Below, in pieces: positions 7,721-16,033 of a DNA stretch of 64,000 nucleotides. Source of the DNA: CANKJK01 sp964400405. Lineage in GTDB: Bacteria; Acidobacteriota; Vicinamibacteria; Vicinamibacterales; UBA2999. The stretch lies in the NCBI GenBank assembly GCA_964400405.1, contig CAYNUO010000001.1, positions 16,275 through 80,274 on the forward strand, in the 5' to 3' direction. The translations under genes and the position numbers were made by a program. The stretch's first letter is position 1; each line of letters begins with the position of its first letter. A model generated the notes under the pieces. That model made no database searches and was not told where the DNA came from. It was given only the letters and a program-made list of their open reading frames with translations.

Positions 7721-8732
7721 CGCCGGCGGCCATCGCGGGCGGTGCGCTCAGCCCGTCGGTGTTGGCCAGCAGCGCAAACGTCAGCCGGCGTCTGGGCAGC
7801 ACGAGCACGAGCGAGGAATACGCGTCGCTGACCGCACCGAATTGCCAGACGACCGGCTCACCGCGGTAGGACTGCACGAACCACCCGAGACCGGCGGGTG
7901 TGGCCCGTCCATTCGCCGAGGCCTGACTGGCCCAGGCAAGAGACCGCGTCGGCTCGTCGAGCAGCAACCCGTCCGTCAGCAGCGCGGTGGAGAACCGGCC
8001 GAAGTCCCGCACGCTCGTCACGAGCCCCGTCGCGGCATTGACCCCGGCGGGCAGCACGTCACTCCGCACGGGCCGGCCGCGATCGACGCGGTACGGCACG
8101 GCCATCTCGCGGAGGACGTCCGCGTAGCGGGTCAGCGTCGCGCCGTCGAACGCGCCCCGCACCTCGCTGGCCGGATCGACGACGTCCGTGCCCGGCACCG
8201 ACGACCGCATCGCCAGCCGGTCGAGCAGTTCGGTCGCAATCACCCGGGCGAACGGCCCGTCGTAGCAGTCCTCGATGATCGGCGTCAGCTGCGTGAAGCG
8301 CGCCGGGGCGTACTGGAAGGTGTCGCCCGGCGTGAGGTGACCCAGCAACTGCCGGACCGTCAGGCCGGGCTGGGCCGTCGGGACCCAGCGCGTGACCGGC
8401 TCCTCGAGATTGAGCAGCCCGCGCTCGCGGCACTGAAGCGCGAGCGTGGAGGCAAACGTCTGCGTCAGGCCGCCGACCGGGAACGGCGTGTCGGGCAGCA
8501 CCGGCAGGTTGGCCTCGATGCTCCGCTGGCCGAAGCCGCGCTCCCACTCCGTCACGCCGTCCTGGATGACGACGGACGCCAGCCCCGGAATGCCCGCCTG
8601 CTGGCGGACGGCGTCGAGGTAGCGCTCGAAGAGCGAGAAGGCCAGATTCTGGGCAGCAGCGGGCGTCGACAGCAGGGCCAGCCCCGCCGCCATTACAGCG
8701 CCCCGAAATGCCCGTTTCCCCGTTAGAGACAC
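7668..8732 (-). CDS. Exported serine-hydrolase (class C beta-lactamase fold) pseudoenzyme
   Basis: A 354-residue protein with a signal peptide (VMAAGLALLSTPAAAQ) and the overall beta-lactamase/DD-peptidase layout: VTEWERGFG, LTVRQLLGHL, GLGWFVQSY. Every catalytic motif is changed. The SxxK motif, expected as GSxTK, reads GGLTQTF (Ser to Gly, Lys to Gln). The YxN motif reads YAP, and the HxG motif reads QFG. It is therefore probably a non-catalytic binder of cell-wall or other ligands. GTG 8732 was chosen because TATCAT ends 9 nt upstream of it. It is divergent from the DUF4390 gene. Confidence 0.75.
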   Translation of the reverse strand: MSLTGKRAFRGAVMAAGLALLSTPAAAQNLAFSLFERYLDAVRQQAGIPGLASVVIQDGVTEWERGFGQRSIEANLPVLPDTPFPVGGLTQTFASTLALQCRERGLLNLEEPVTRWVPTAQPGLTVRQLLGHLTPGDTFQYAPARFTQLTPIIEDCYDGPFARVIATELLDRLAMRSSVPGTDVVDPASEVRGAFDGATLTRYADVLREMAVPYRVDRGRPVRSDVLPAGVNAATGLVTSVRDFGRFSTALLTDGLLLDEPTRSLAWASQASANGRATPAGLGWFVQSYRGEPVVWQFGAVSDAYSSLVLVLPRRRLTFALLANTDGLSAPPAMAAGDVTVSPFAALFLNTFVP

Positions 8733-8741
8733 GACGGGCGA

Positions 8742-8747
8742 ATGATA
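8742..8747 (-). promoter_or_regulatory. -10 box of the serine-hydrolase-like gene
   Basis: TATCAT on the minus strand ends 9 nt before GTG 8732, giving a near-leaderless arrangement. No convincing -35 box is visible. Confidence 0.4.
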
Positions 8748-8775
8748 ACACCCGCAGCCGGGTGGCTTTCTGTGC

Positions 8776-8781
8776 TACATT
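8776..8781 (+). promoter_or_regulatory. Extended -10 box of the DUF4390 gene
   Basis: TG-C-TACATT is an extended -10 placed 19 nt before ATG 8801. The short leader contains GCAGGAA, a usable Shine-Dalgarno. Confidence 0.4.
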
Positions 8782-8800
8782 TCGCAGGAATCACGTGCAT

Positions 8801-9373
8801 ATGCGGGCCTTTTCGCTGCCTTTCGCCGTCCGTGCCGCCGCCCGGTTCTCCGGGCTGGTGCTGATGTGCGTCCTGCTGCTGGCCGGAAGCGCCCGTCCGG
8901 CCCATGCGCAGGAGTCCATCCGCGTAGTTCCGTTGGCGCGGGATGGGTCGGTCCTCGTATCGTTCAATCTGGCTGACGGCTTTACCGACGACGTCCGCGC
9001 CGCAATCGCGAGCGGACTCCGCACCACGATTACCTACACCGTCGAGCTCCGGCTGGAAGTGCCCTTCTGGGTCGACCGGACGATTTCAGAAGCCGTCGTC
9101 AGCAGCAGCGTCCAGTACGACAACCTGACGCGCCGCGCCTCCGTGACCCGCAGCGTGGATGGCCACTCGGACGAGACCAAGACGCTCGAGGACGAGGCCG
9201 GCATCCGGACCTGGCTCACCTCGCTCCACCGGATCCCGCTCTTCGACACGGCCAGGCTGGAACCGAACCGCGAGTACTACATCCGCGTCAGCGCCCGCAC
9301 GCAGCCCCGCAACAGCTCGCTCCCCTGGTCGACGGCCGTCTCCGGCCTCGCCAAGTTCACCTTCATCCCATAG
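8801..9373 (+). CDS. DUF4390 domain exported protein
   Basis: A 190-residue protein with a clear signal peptide (FSGLVLMCVLLLAGSARPAHAQ) and one DUF4390-like domain: a beta-rich region with IASGLRTTITYTVEL and RLEPNREYYIRVSA. The family is exported and often sits near envelope-stress or kinase genes, but its function is undefined. ATG 8801 is preferred over the earlier in-frame start (8708) because the signal peptide begins there and GCAGGAA lies upstream. It is a stand-alone gene, convergent with the glcD operon. Confidence 0.75.
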   Translation: MRAFSLPFAVRAAARFSGLVLMCVLLLAGSARPAHAQESIRVVPLARDGSVLVSFNLADGFTDDVRAAIASGLRTTITYTVELRLEVPFWVDRTISEAVVSSSVQYDNLTRRASVTRSVDGHSDETKTLEDEAGIRTWLTSLHRIPLFDTARLEPNREYYIRVSARTQPRNSSLPWSTAVSGLAKFTFIP

Positions 9374-9428
9374 CCCGGCCGTCGGCTGCCCTCTCGCCTG
9401 TGTGGCGGGTCGGCGTCGCAGCCCACCG

Positions 9429-9451
9429 CCATACGGAACGTCCGTCTATGG
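9429..9451. repeat. 9-bp hairpin with 3-nt loop
   Basis: CCAT-ACGGA pairs with TCCGT-ATGG (2-nt bulge CT) around the loop ACG. It lies in the 216-bp convergent gap after the DUF4390 gene, and no T-run follows it. Confidence 0.5.
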
Positions 9452-9467
9452 AGGGCAGGTGCCGGGA

Positions 9468-9563
9468 TGGGCGAGGAGATTCACAACGTCGTGGGCGACT
9501 TGCTTTGGGTCAAGCCAGGGATCAATGCGCCCAGGGAGCCCACGACTTGTGAACTCCCGCCCA
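9468..9563. repeat. Long inverted repeat, 26 pairs with three one-sided bulges
   Basis: The arms at 9468-9496 and 9538-9563 pair over 26 positions. Three single-base bulges (A9474, A9479, C9487) all lie on the 5' arm. The 41-nt loop contains a small CTTG/CAAG helix. It sits between the convergent DUF4390 gene (ends 9373) and the glcD-like gene (ends 9590). It could be a bidirectional terminator, a structured RNA or a small non-autonomous mobile repeat. It lacks the GTTRRRY core of an integron attC site. Confidence 0.7.
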
Positions 9564-9589
9564 GCACGGCTCATCCCGACGCTGGAACG

Positions 9590-10987
9590 CTATCGACCCG
9601 GTTGTGATTCGGGAAAGATCTTCCCCGGATTGAGCAAGCCGAGCGGGTCGAACGCCGCCTTGACGCGCCGCATCAGCTCGATCTGCGCCGGGTCCAGCTC
9701 CAGCCCCAGATAGCGCGACTTCGTGAAGCCGATGCCGTGCTCGCCGCTGATCGACCCCTCCAGCTCCACGACACGCTCGAACAGCCGGCGCTCCGCCTCC
9801 AGGCTCCGGGCGCGCGCCCCGGCGTCGTCCGGCGGGAGCATCAGGTTCACGTGGATGTTGCCGTCGCCGGCGTGGCCGAAGCACGCGATGTCCATCCCGA
9901 ACTCCCGGCGCAGTTCCGCGACCGTGTCCATCAGCTCGGGCACGCGGCCCCGCGGCACGACGACGTCGTTGTTGATCTTCACAAGACCCGTGGCCCGCAG
10001 CGCGTACGACAGTTGGCGCCGCAGTTCCCACAGCGCGTCGGCATCCGCCTCCGACGAGGCACGTTCGACGCGCGTGGCGCCGCTCGCGCGGCATGCCGCG
10101 GCCACCGTGTCCGCCTCCGCCGCCACGGACGCGGGCGCGCCGTCGACCTCGATGAGCAGCAGAGACCGGGCGGTCTCGGGAATCAACGCGGACGGCTGAT
10201 ACCGGCGCAGCTCATCCAGCGAACGCTCGTCGACAAACTCCAGCGCCGCCGGCACCACGCGGCCTTCGATGAGCGCCGTCACCGCGTTCACGGCAGGCCG
10301 CACGCCGTCGAACGCCGCCAGCAGCACCGCGCGCGTGGGCGGCTTCGGGATGAGCCTCAGCGTGATCCTGGTGATGATGGCGAGCGTGCCCTCGGACCCG
10401 ACCAGCAGCTGCGTCAGGTCGTAGCCGACGACGTTCTTCACGGCCTTCGAGCCGGTCCGGATGACCTCGCCCGTCGGCAGCACGGCCTCGAGCCCGAGCA
10501 CGTAGCGCTTCGTCGTGCCGTACTTGAAGGCACGCGGCCCGCCCGCGCATTCGGCCACGTTACCGCCGATCGACGAGCGGTCGAGGCTGGCCGGGTCCGG
10601 CGGGTAGAACAGACCCTGCGCCTCCACCGCGCGCTGCAGCGCTCCGGTGATCACCTGCGGCTCGACGACCGCCACGAGGTTCAGCGGATCGATTTCCAGG
10701 ATGCGCGTGAAGCGCTCCATCGAGATGACCACGCCGCCCGCGACCGGAACGGCGCCGCCCGTGTAGCCGCTGCCCGCCCCGCGAACGACCATCGCCACGC
10801 GGTGGGCCGCGCAGACGCGCACGACCGCCGCCACCTCTGCGGTGGTGGCCGGCACGACGACGGCGTCAGGAAGATGCGCGATGCCGAGGGCATCGGCCGC
10901 GCAGGATTCGAGAGAAGGCGTGTCGGTCCGGCACCAGTCCGGACCGACGATGGCAGCAAGCTCGCGGAGCACCGCCGGGGCGAGCAC
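9590..10987 (-). CDS. glcD: GlcD-like FAD-linked oxidase (D-2-hydroxyacid dehydrogenase family)
   Basis: At 465 residues this is full-length. The PCMH-type FAD domain (about 40-220) carries VRGAGSGYTGGAVPVAGG and SSIGGNVAECAGGPRAFKYG. The C-terminal cap contains GDGNIHVNLMLP and SGEHGIGFTKSRYL. It oxidises a 2-hydroxy acid such as glycolate or D-lactate to the 2-oxo acid. The GlcE and GlcF partners are not adjacent, so a single-subunit D-lactate or D-2-hydroxyglutarate dehydrogenase role is equally possible. The start is GTG 10987 behind GGAGGG. It is the last gene of the operon, 12 bp after the aminotransferase. Confidence 0.8.
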   Translation of the reverse strand: MLAPAVLRELAAIVGPDWCRTDTPSLESCAADALGIAHLPDAVVVPATTAEVAAVVRVCAAHRVAMVVRGAGSGYTGGAVPVAGGVVISMERFTRILEIDPLNLVAVVEPQVITGALQRAVEAQGLFYPPDPASLDRSSIGGNVAECAGGPRAFKYGTTKRYVLGLEAVLPTGEVIRTGSKAVKNVVGYDLTQLLVGSEGTLAIITRITLRLIPKPPTRAVLLAAFDGVRPAVNAVTALIEGRVVPAALEFVDERSLDELRRYQPSALIPETARSLLLIEVDGAPASVAAEADTVAAACRASGATRVERASSEADADALWELRRQLSYALRATGLVKINNDVVVPRGRVPELMDTVAELRREFGMDIACFGHAGDGNIHVNLMLPPDDAGARARSLEAERRLFERVVELEGSISGEHGIGFTKSRYLGLELDPAQIELMRRVKAAFDPLGLLNPGKIFPESQPGR

Positions 10988-10999
10988 CCGACCCTCCGC

Positions 11000-12199
11000 C
11001 TAGCGGGCCACGGCCGACGGCCGGATCTTGTCCGCGAAGGCGAGCAGGCGCTTGGACGCTTCCTCGAGGTTCTTCATCGAGGTCGCGTAGGAGATGCGGA
11101 CGTAGCCCGGCGCATCGAACGCCTCTCCGGGCGTCAGCGCGACGTGCGACTGCTCGAGCAGCACCTCGGCGAACCTGCCCGTGGTCGGAATCTCCGGCGA
11201 GAGCAGACCGGTGAGATCCGGGAACAGGTAGAACGCGCCACGCGGCTTCACGCACTTGATGGCCGGATGAGCCGTCAGCCAGCCGTGCACCGCGTCGCGG
11301 CGCGTACGGTATTCCTCGAGCATCCGCGTCACGTCGGTCTGCGGCCCCACCAGCGCCGCGATCGCAGCCTTCTGCGTGATCGACGCGATGTTGGACGTCG
11401 CATGACTCAGGATCGTGTTGCAGGCCGAGATGACCTCCACGGGGCCAATCGTCCAGCCGCAGCGCCAGCCGGTCATCGCGTACGCCTTCGACGCGGAGCC
11501 ACAGAGAATCGTCCGCTCGCGCATCCGGTCGAAGAGAACCTTCGGCAGGTTGTGCGGATCCTTGTCGTAGATCAGCTGCTCGTAGCAGAGGTCGATGACG
11601 ATCCAGATGCCCTTCGGCCCGGCGACGTCCGCGATCTTCGCGAGTTCGGCCTCCGAGATCAGCGCGCCGGTCGGGTTCCCCGGCGAGTTGATGATGATCG
11701 CCTTCGTCTTCGGCGTGATCTTCTCGATGATGGCGTCGGCGTGGATGGCGAAGCCGTCGTCGGAGCTGGTGCGCGCGACGACCGGGATCGCGCCGGCCAT
11801 CTTGACCTGCTCGACGATCGTCGGCCAGTACGGCGCGTGCGTGATCACCTCGTCGCCGGGGTTGTAGAGCGCCAGCGCAACGTTGAAGAGGGCCTGCTTG
11901 CCACCGGCCGCGACCGCGACTTCGTTCGTCTTGAACTCGATGCCGTAGTCGTTCTTGTACCGCGCCGCGATCGCCTCGCGCAGCTCGAGGACGCCGCTCG
12001 CGGCCGTGTACCGCGTGAAGTTGGCGTTGATGGCCGCGATCGCGGCGGCTTTGGCGTGTTCCGGCGTATTGAAGTCCGGCTCGCCCGCGCCCAGATCGAT
12101 GACATCGATGCCCGCCCGCCGCATCTTCTCGGCGTTGGCCCCCACCTTCAGCGTCGGCGATTCGGAAATCGCACTCAGCCGCTCCGCGATCACACCCAC
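11000..12199 (-). CDS. aspC: Class I/II aminotransferase (aspartate aminotransferase, AspC/AatA type)
   Basis: A 399-residue PLP enzyme of the I-gamma aspartate aminotransferase group. Visible marks are GAGEPDFNTP near the N-terminus, SPGNPTG, and the PLP-binding Lys in SASKAYAMTGWR. It would interconvert aspartate/2-oxoglutarate and oxaloacetate/glutamate. Some relatives also act on prephenate or aromatic amino acids, which is notable given the Trp/Tyr operon elsewhere in the window. GTG 12199 follows GGGAGGAC. It lies 33 bp after coaD. Confidence 0.88.
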   Translation of the reverse strand: MGVIAERLSAISESPTLKVGANAEKMRRAGIDVIDLGAGEPDFNTPEHAKAAAIAAINANFTRYTAASGVLELREAIAARYKNDYGIEFKTNEVAVAAGGKQALFNVALALYNPGDEVITHAPYWPTIVEQVKMAGAIPVVARTSSDDGFAIHADAIIEKITPKTKAIIINSPGNPTGALISEAELAKIADVAGPKGIWIVIDLCYEQLIYDKDPHNLPKVLFDRMRERTILCGSASKAYAMTGWRCGWTIGPVEVISACNTILSHATSNIASITQKAAIAALVGPQTDVTRMLEEYRTRRDAVHGWLTAHPAIKCVKPRGAFYLFPDLTGLLSPEIPTTGRFAEVLLEQSHVALTPGEAFDAPGYVRISYATSMKNLEEASKRLLAFADKIRPSAVAR

Positions 12200-12232
12200 G
12201 TTCGTCCTCCCTGTTCCGTCCGTTGCGCCGCG

Positions 12233-12736
12233 CTACGCCCGGCGCCGCTCCCGCAGGCGGGCCTCGACCAGCGGCGGCACGAGACCGTGCGCGTCGCCAC
12301 CGAGGCTGACCACTTCCTTGATCAGGCGGGAACTCAGATAAGTGTACTGCTCAGCCGGCATCATGAATACCGTCTCGAGCGCGGGCTCGAGATGCCGGTT
12401 CATCAGCGCCATCTGGAATTCGTACTCGAAGTCCGACACGGCGCGCATCCCCCGAACGAGGACGGTCGCGCGCTTTTCGCGCGCATAGTCCACGAGCAGG
12501 CCGTCGAAGGTATCCACCTCGACGTTCGGATACTCCCTGAACACCTCCCGGACCATGGCCACGCGCTCGGCCGCCTCGAACATCGGCCGCTTGTCCGCGT
12601 TCACGAGCACCGCCACGAGGATCCGCTCGAACAGCCGGGCCCCACGCAGGATGATGTCCACGTGCCCGTTGGTCAGCGGGTCGAACGAGCCCGGATAGAT
12701 CGCCAGCCGTCCGGCCGGGGGTACTTGAGTCGTCAT
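12233..12736 (-). CDS. coaD: Phosphopantetheine adenylyltransferase
   Basis: A 167-residue enzyme of coenzyme A synthesis: ATP plus 4'-phosphopantetheine gives dephospho-CoA and pyrophosphate. The nucleotidyltransferase signature is intact: YPGSFDPLTNGHVDII (HxGH-type motif TNGH), RGMRAVSDFEYE, and the C-terminal YTYLSSRLIKEV. Length is normal. The ATG overlaps the rsmD stop as ATGA, the common rsmD-coaD pairing seen across bacteria. Confidence 0.95.
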   Translation of the reverse strand: MTTQVPPAGRLAIYPGSFDPLTNGHVDIILRGARLFERILVAVLVNADKRPMFEAAERVAMVREVFREYPNVEVDTFDGLLVDYAREKRATVLVRGMRAVSDFEYEFQMALMNRHLEPALETVFMMPAEQYTYLSSRLIKEVVSLGGDAHGLVPPLVEARLRERRRA

Positions 12737-13290
12737 GGGTGTCCTGGGGTCACTCGAAGAAACGTCAGCGTGCTGTCGCCGGACACCAGCGTCCGGATTA
12801 CCGTCCAGCCATCGGGGATCGCCGGTGTGTGCCGCCTGGCGTGTTCCAGCACCGCGATCCCGTCGACGGCCACCGAGGGTCTCAGCCGCGCCAGCGCCTC
12901 ACCGGCCGACGCGTCGCCGTAGGGCGGGTCCAGCCACAGCAGCGTGAAACCCGCACCCTCCGGCACCCGCCACCGCGTGACGTCGCCGGTCACGACAGTA
13001 TACCGGCGGGGCGACTCCTCCCCCGCCCGGCAGATGGCGAGATTCCGCTCGATGAGCGCCACGGCCCTCGGGTCCCGCTCGACGAACGTCACGTGCGCGG
13101 CGCCGCGGCTCAGGGCCTCGATGCCGACCGCACCGGTGCCTGCGCACGCGTCCAGTACGCGCGCGCCCACGACGTCCGGCCCCAGCACGTTGAACAGCGT
13201 CTCCCGGAGCCGGTCGGACGTCGGGCGCAGGCCGTCCCACGTCGGCGTCGCCAGCCGCCGCCCCTTCCATGCTCCGGTGATCACGCGCAC
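12733..13290 (-). CDS. rsmD: 16S rRNA m2G966 methyltransferase RsmD
   Basis: A 185-residue class I SAM methyltransferase with the RsmD marks: N-terminal RVITGAWKGRRL, motif I LDACAGTGAVGIEALSRGA and the catalytic LWLDPPY. It methylates G966 of 16S rRNA. GTG 13290 shares its first base with the last base of the recG TAG, and the protein then begins directly at the conserved RVITG segment. The longer frame to 13326 runs into recG and is not likely. Coupled to coaD by ATGA. Confidence 0.93.
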   Translation of the reverse strand: MRVITGAWKGRRLATPTWDGLRPTSDRLRETLFNVLGPDVVGARVLDACAGTGAVGIEALSRGAAHVTFVERDPRAVALIERNLAICRAGEESPRRYTVVTGDVTRWRVPEGAGFTLLWLDPPYGDASAGEALARLRPSVAVDGIAVLEHARRHTPAIPDGWTVIRTLVSGDSTLTFLRVTPGHP

Positions 13291-15407
13291 TAGCCGACCT
13301 CGATGAAGCCGAACCGCTTCGGCCATTCGTCCGCGACGAAGGCCTGGAGCGCCGGTGACAGCGGACCGGCGGCGACGACGCGCCGTGCTTCCTGATGCGC
13401 GAGCTCCATCAGGTCACGGTCCCGCACCAGATCGCCCGTGCGGAGCGCCGGCACGCCGGACTGCCGTGTGCCGAAGAAGTCGCCCGGGCCGCGCAGCTCG
13501 AGGTCACGCTCCGCGATGACGAAGCCGTCATCCGTCTCGTTCATGGCCTGCAGACGCTGCCGCGCATCGTCGGTCCATGGCGACTGGTACAGCAGCACGC
13601 ACGTCGACGCGTGCGTGCCACGGCCCACGCGGCCGCGCAGCTGATGGAGCTGTGACAGGCCGAAGCGCTCGGCGTGCTCGATCACCATCACCGAGGCATT
13701 GGGCACGTCCACGCCGACTTCGATGACCGTCGTCGAGACCAGCACCTGCGTGCGGCCCGAGAGAAATCCCTGCATGACGCGCGCCTTCTCGTCCGCCTTC
13801 ATGCGGCCGTGCAGCAGGCCGACGGTGACGCTCGGGAATACTTCCGTCTGCAGGTGCTCGGCCATCTCCGTGGCCGACTTGAGATCGGACTTCTCCGACT
13901 CGGCAACCAGCGGATACACCACATACGCCTGCCGGCCCGCGTTGATCTGTTCACGGACGAGGGCGTAGACCTCGTCGCGGCGCGACTCGGGCCGCACCAG
14001 CGTCGTGATCGGCGTGCGCCCCGGCGGCCGGTCCGGAATCTTCGAGACGTCGAGGCTCGCGTAGTCGGTCAGCGCCAGCGTCCGCGGGATGGGCGTCGCC
14101 GTCATCAGCAGGACATCCGGCTTCAGGCCCTTCGCGCTGAGCGTGGCCCGCTGCGCCACACCGAACCGATGCTGCTCGTCGATCACGACGAGCCCCAGCT
14201 CACGGAACGTTACGTCCTCCTGCACCAGCGCGTGCGTGCCCACGACCAGGTGCGTGGAGCCGCGGGCGAGGCTGGCATAGGCCGTCCGCTTCTCGAGCGC
14301 CGGCGTGCTGCCGGTCAGCAGTTCGACTTTGTAGCGGGAGTGCGCGAGCAACGTGGCGATCGTCCGGAAGTGCTGGCCGGCCAGGATCTCGGTCGGCGCC
14401 ATGAACGCCACCTGCTGCCCGTGCTCCATCGCGACGACCGCCGCCAGCAGCGCGACGATGGTCTTGCCCGACCCGACGTCGCCCTGCAGCAGCCGGTGCA
14501 TCGGCTCCGGCCGGCACATGTCGTCGACGATCTCCTTGAGCGCGACACGCTGCCCCGGCGTCAGCTTGAACGGGAGCACACGCGCCGCAGCGGCGCGAAT
14601 CGCATCCGACATCACGACCGGGCGCGGCTTCTGTTCGCTCGCCACGGCGCGGCGGCGCCAGGCATGGCCGGCCTGGAACAGAAAGAACTCGTCGAAGATG
14701 AGCCGGCGCTGCGGCGGCGTGGCGCACTGATTCAGCGCGTCGACGTCAGCCTCGTTCGGCGGAAAGTGGGCGCCGTCGAACGCCTCGCGCCGCGCCGGCA
14801 GGCCCATGCGCGCGATGACGTCGGGCGGGATGCGATCCTCCAGCACCGCCGGCAGGCGATCGATCGCCTCCCTGACGAGCCGGCGCTGCATGTTCGGCGT
14901 CACCTGGCCGGTGCGCTCGTAGAACGGCACGATGCGGCCCGTGCGGAGCGGGCCGCGGCCCTCCGCGTCCTCGGCCTCCATCACTTCGTACTCGGCGTTC
15001 AGAAAGTGCAGGCCGCTCGAGTCGAGCTTCACGTCGCCGAACATCACGACGGAAAGCCCCTGCACGAGCACGTCGGCCAGGAAGGCCTGGTTCATCCACG
15101 TGCAGCGGATCGACCCGCTCGCGTCGCTCAGCACGGCGTGGAAGATCGTGAAGCCCCGGCGCCGCGTGCGCGCCAGGTGTGCGCTCGTGATGGTGCCGCT
15201 GACGGCGGCGCGCTCCCCCGGCTTGAGCGAGCGGACGGCGCGCATCCGCGAGCGGTCCTCGTAGCGGAACGGAAGCCGATAGAGGAGGTCCTCGACCGTT
15301 TCGAGGCGCGCCTTGGCGAAGTCCGCCGCCTTCCGGGGGCCGACGCCTTTCAGAAACTGGAGCCGCAGCGCGAGAGGGTCGGCCGGCGGCGCTCCCGCGC
15401 CGCTCAC
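13290..15407 (-). CDS. recG: ATP-dependent DNA helicase RecG
   Basis: A 705-residue superfamily 2 helicase. The N-terminal wedge/OB domain opens with LQFLKGVGPRKAADFAKA. Helicase motif I is GDVGSGKTIVALLA, DEQH is in VVIDEQHRFGV, motif III is MTATPIPRTLAL, and motif VI is QLRGRVGRG. RecG remodels stalled forks and Holliday junctions. GTG 15407 overlaps the preceding stop as GTGA; the open frame extends to 15662 but the extra N-terminus is low-complexity antisense of the upstream gene. Mid-operon. Confidence 0.95.
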   Translation of the reverse strand: MSGAGAPPADPLALRLQFLKGVGPRKAADFAKARLETVEDLLYRLPFRYEDRSRMRAVRSLKPGERAAVSGTITSAHLARTRRRGFTIFHAVLSDASGSIRCTWMNQAFLADVLVQGLSVVMFGDVKLDSSGLHFLNAEYEVMEAEDAEGRGPLRTGRIVPFYERTGQVTPNMQRRLVREAIDRLPAVLEDRIPPDVIARMGLPARREAFDGAHFPPNEADVDALNQCATPPQRRLIFDEFFLFQAGHAWRRRAVASEQKPRPVVMSDAIRAAAARVLPFKLTPGQRVALKEIVDDMCRPEPMHRLLQGDVGSGKTIVALLAAVVAMEHGQQVAFMAPTEILAGQHFRTIATLLAHSRYKVELLTGSTPALEKRTAYASLARGSTHLVVGTHALVQEDVTFRELGLVVIDEQHRFGVAQRATLSAKGLKPDVLLMTATPIPRTLALTDYASLDVSKIPDRPPGRTPITTLVRPESRRDEVYALVREQINAGRQAYVVYPLVAESEKSDLKSATEMAEHLQTEVFPSVTVGLLHGRMKADEKARVMQGFLSGRTQVLVSTTVIEVGVDVPNASVMVIEHAERFGLSQLHQLRGRVGRGTHASTCVLLYQSPWTDDARQRLQAMNETDDGFVIAERDLELRGPGDFFGTRQSGVPALRTGDLVRDRDLMELAHQEARRVVAAGPLSPALQAFVADEWPKRFGFIEVG

Positions 15408-16033
15408 TGGATGACCACCGCCTGACCCTTGCCGACCTCGAGGTTCTCGATGCCCACCGGGAGCGCAAACGGATCGTCGATGCTGATGCCGCGCGGACGC
15501 GACGGCGACTTCGCGTAGAAGCTCACCATCTCCTGCAGCAGCCACTTCGGCACGGTGATGCCGGAGACCTGTGCCGACTCGAGAACGAACCGACCGACGC
15601 CGGCGTCCGTCCGGACCACACCCGTCGCCACCACCGGCACGCGCCCGCCCAGATAACTCCATGGATCCAGCAGGCCGCCGCTGCCCCGCCTCTTCCCCAT
15701 CAGGTCGAGGTCCACCACGGCACGGCCCTGCGCGCGACCGTCGCCGATGAGCGTGACGCCGGGGTCGGTAACGCCGACGGGCAGCCGCTCGCTGCCGTTG
15801 AAGGCAAACCAGGAATTCAGTTCGCCCTCGCTGAAGACGGTCCGTCTCGGCGGCGCACCGGCGGGCTGTGGCGCGCCCTTCATCACGGTGTCGATCTTCT
15901 TCGCGCAGACGGCCGCCAGTTCCTTCGTGGCGACAGGTGCAGCCGTCACGGCCAGCATCGCGCCGGCCGCGAACGTCCCGGCGACGACGGCCGCCGCATG
16001 CAGCACCTTCCGGACGGTCGCGAGTCTGGTCAT
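15404..16033 (-). CDS. Exported or membrane-anchored protein, unknown function
   Basis: A 209-residue protein with an N-terminal signal or anchor (KVLHAAAVVAGTFAAGAMLAVTAAP). The body is a beta-rich domain with repeated hydrophobic strands (VTLIGDGRAQGRAVVDLDL, VPVVATGVVRTDAGVGRFVL). The pattern recalls lipid-binding periplasmic folds but I cannot assign a family. ATG 16033 overlaps the pfkB stop as ATGA, and its own stop overlaps recG as GTGA, so it is tightly coupled inside a repair and metabolism operon. Confidence 0.7.
   Translation of the reverse strand: MTRLATVRKVLHAAAVVAGTFAAGAMLAVTAAPVATKELAAVCAKKIDTVMKGAPQPAGAPPRRTVFSEGELNSWFAFNGSERLPVGVTDPGVTLIGDGRAQGRAVVDLDLMGKRRGSGGLLDPWSYLGGRVPVVATGVVRTDAGVGRFVLESAQVSGITVPKWLLQEMVSFYAKSPSRPRGISIDDPFALPVGIENLEVGKGQAVVIQ

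Noticed and set aside
9468..9563. Integron attC site
   Set aside because: The one-sided bulges are suggestive, but the GTTRRRY core and matching R/L boxes are absent, and no integrase or cassette array is present.
9737..12922. 1061-residue plus-strand open frame over the glcD/aminotransferase/coaD region
   Set aside because: It is antisense to well-supported genes with intact motifs and has the low-complexity Arg/His/Asp composition of a GC-rich shadow frame.
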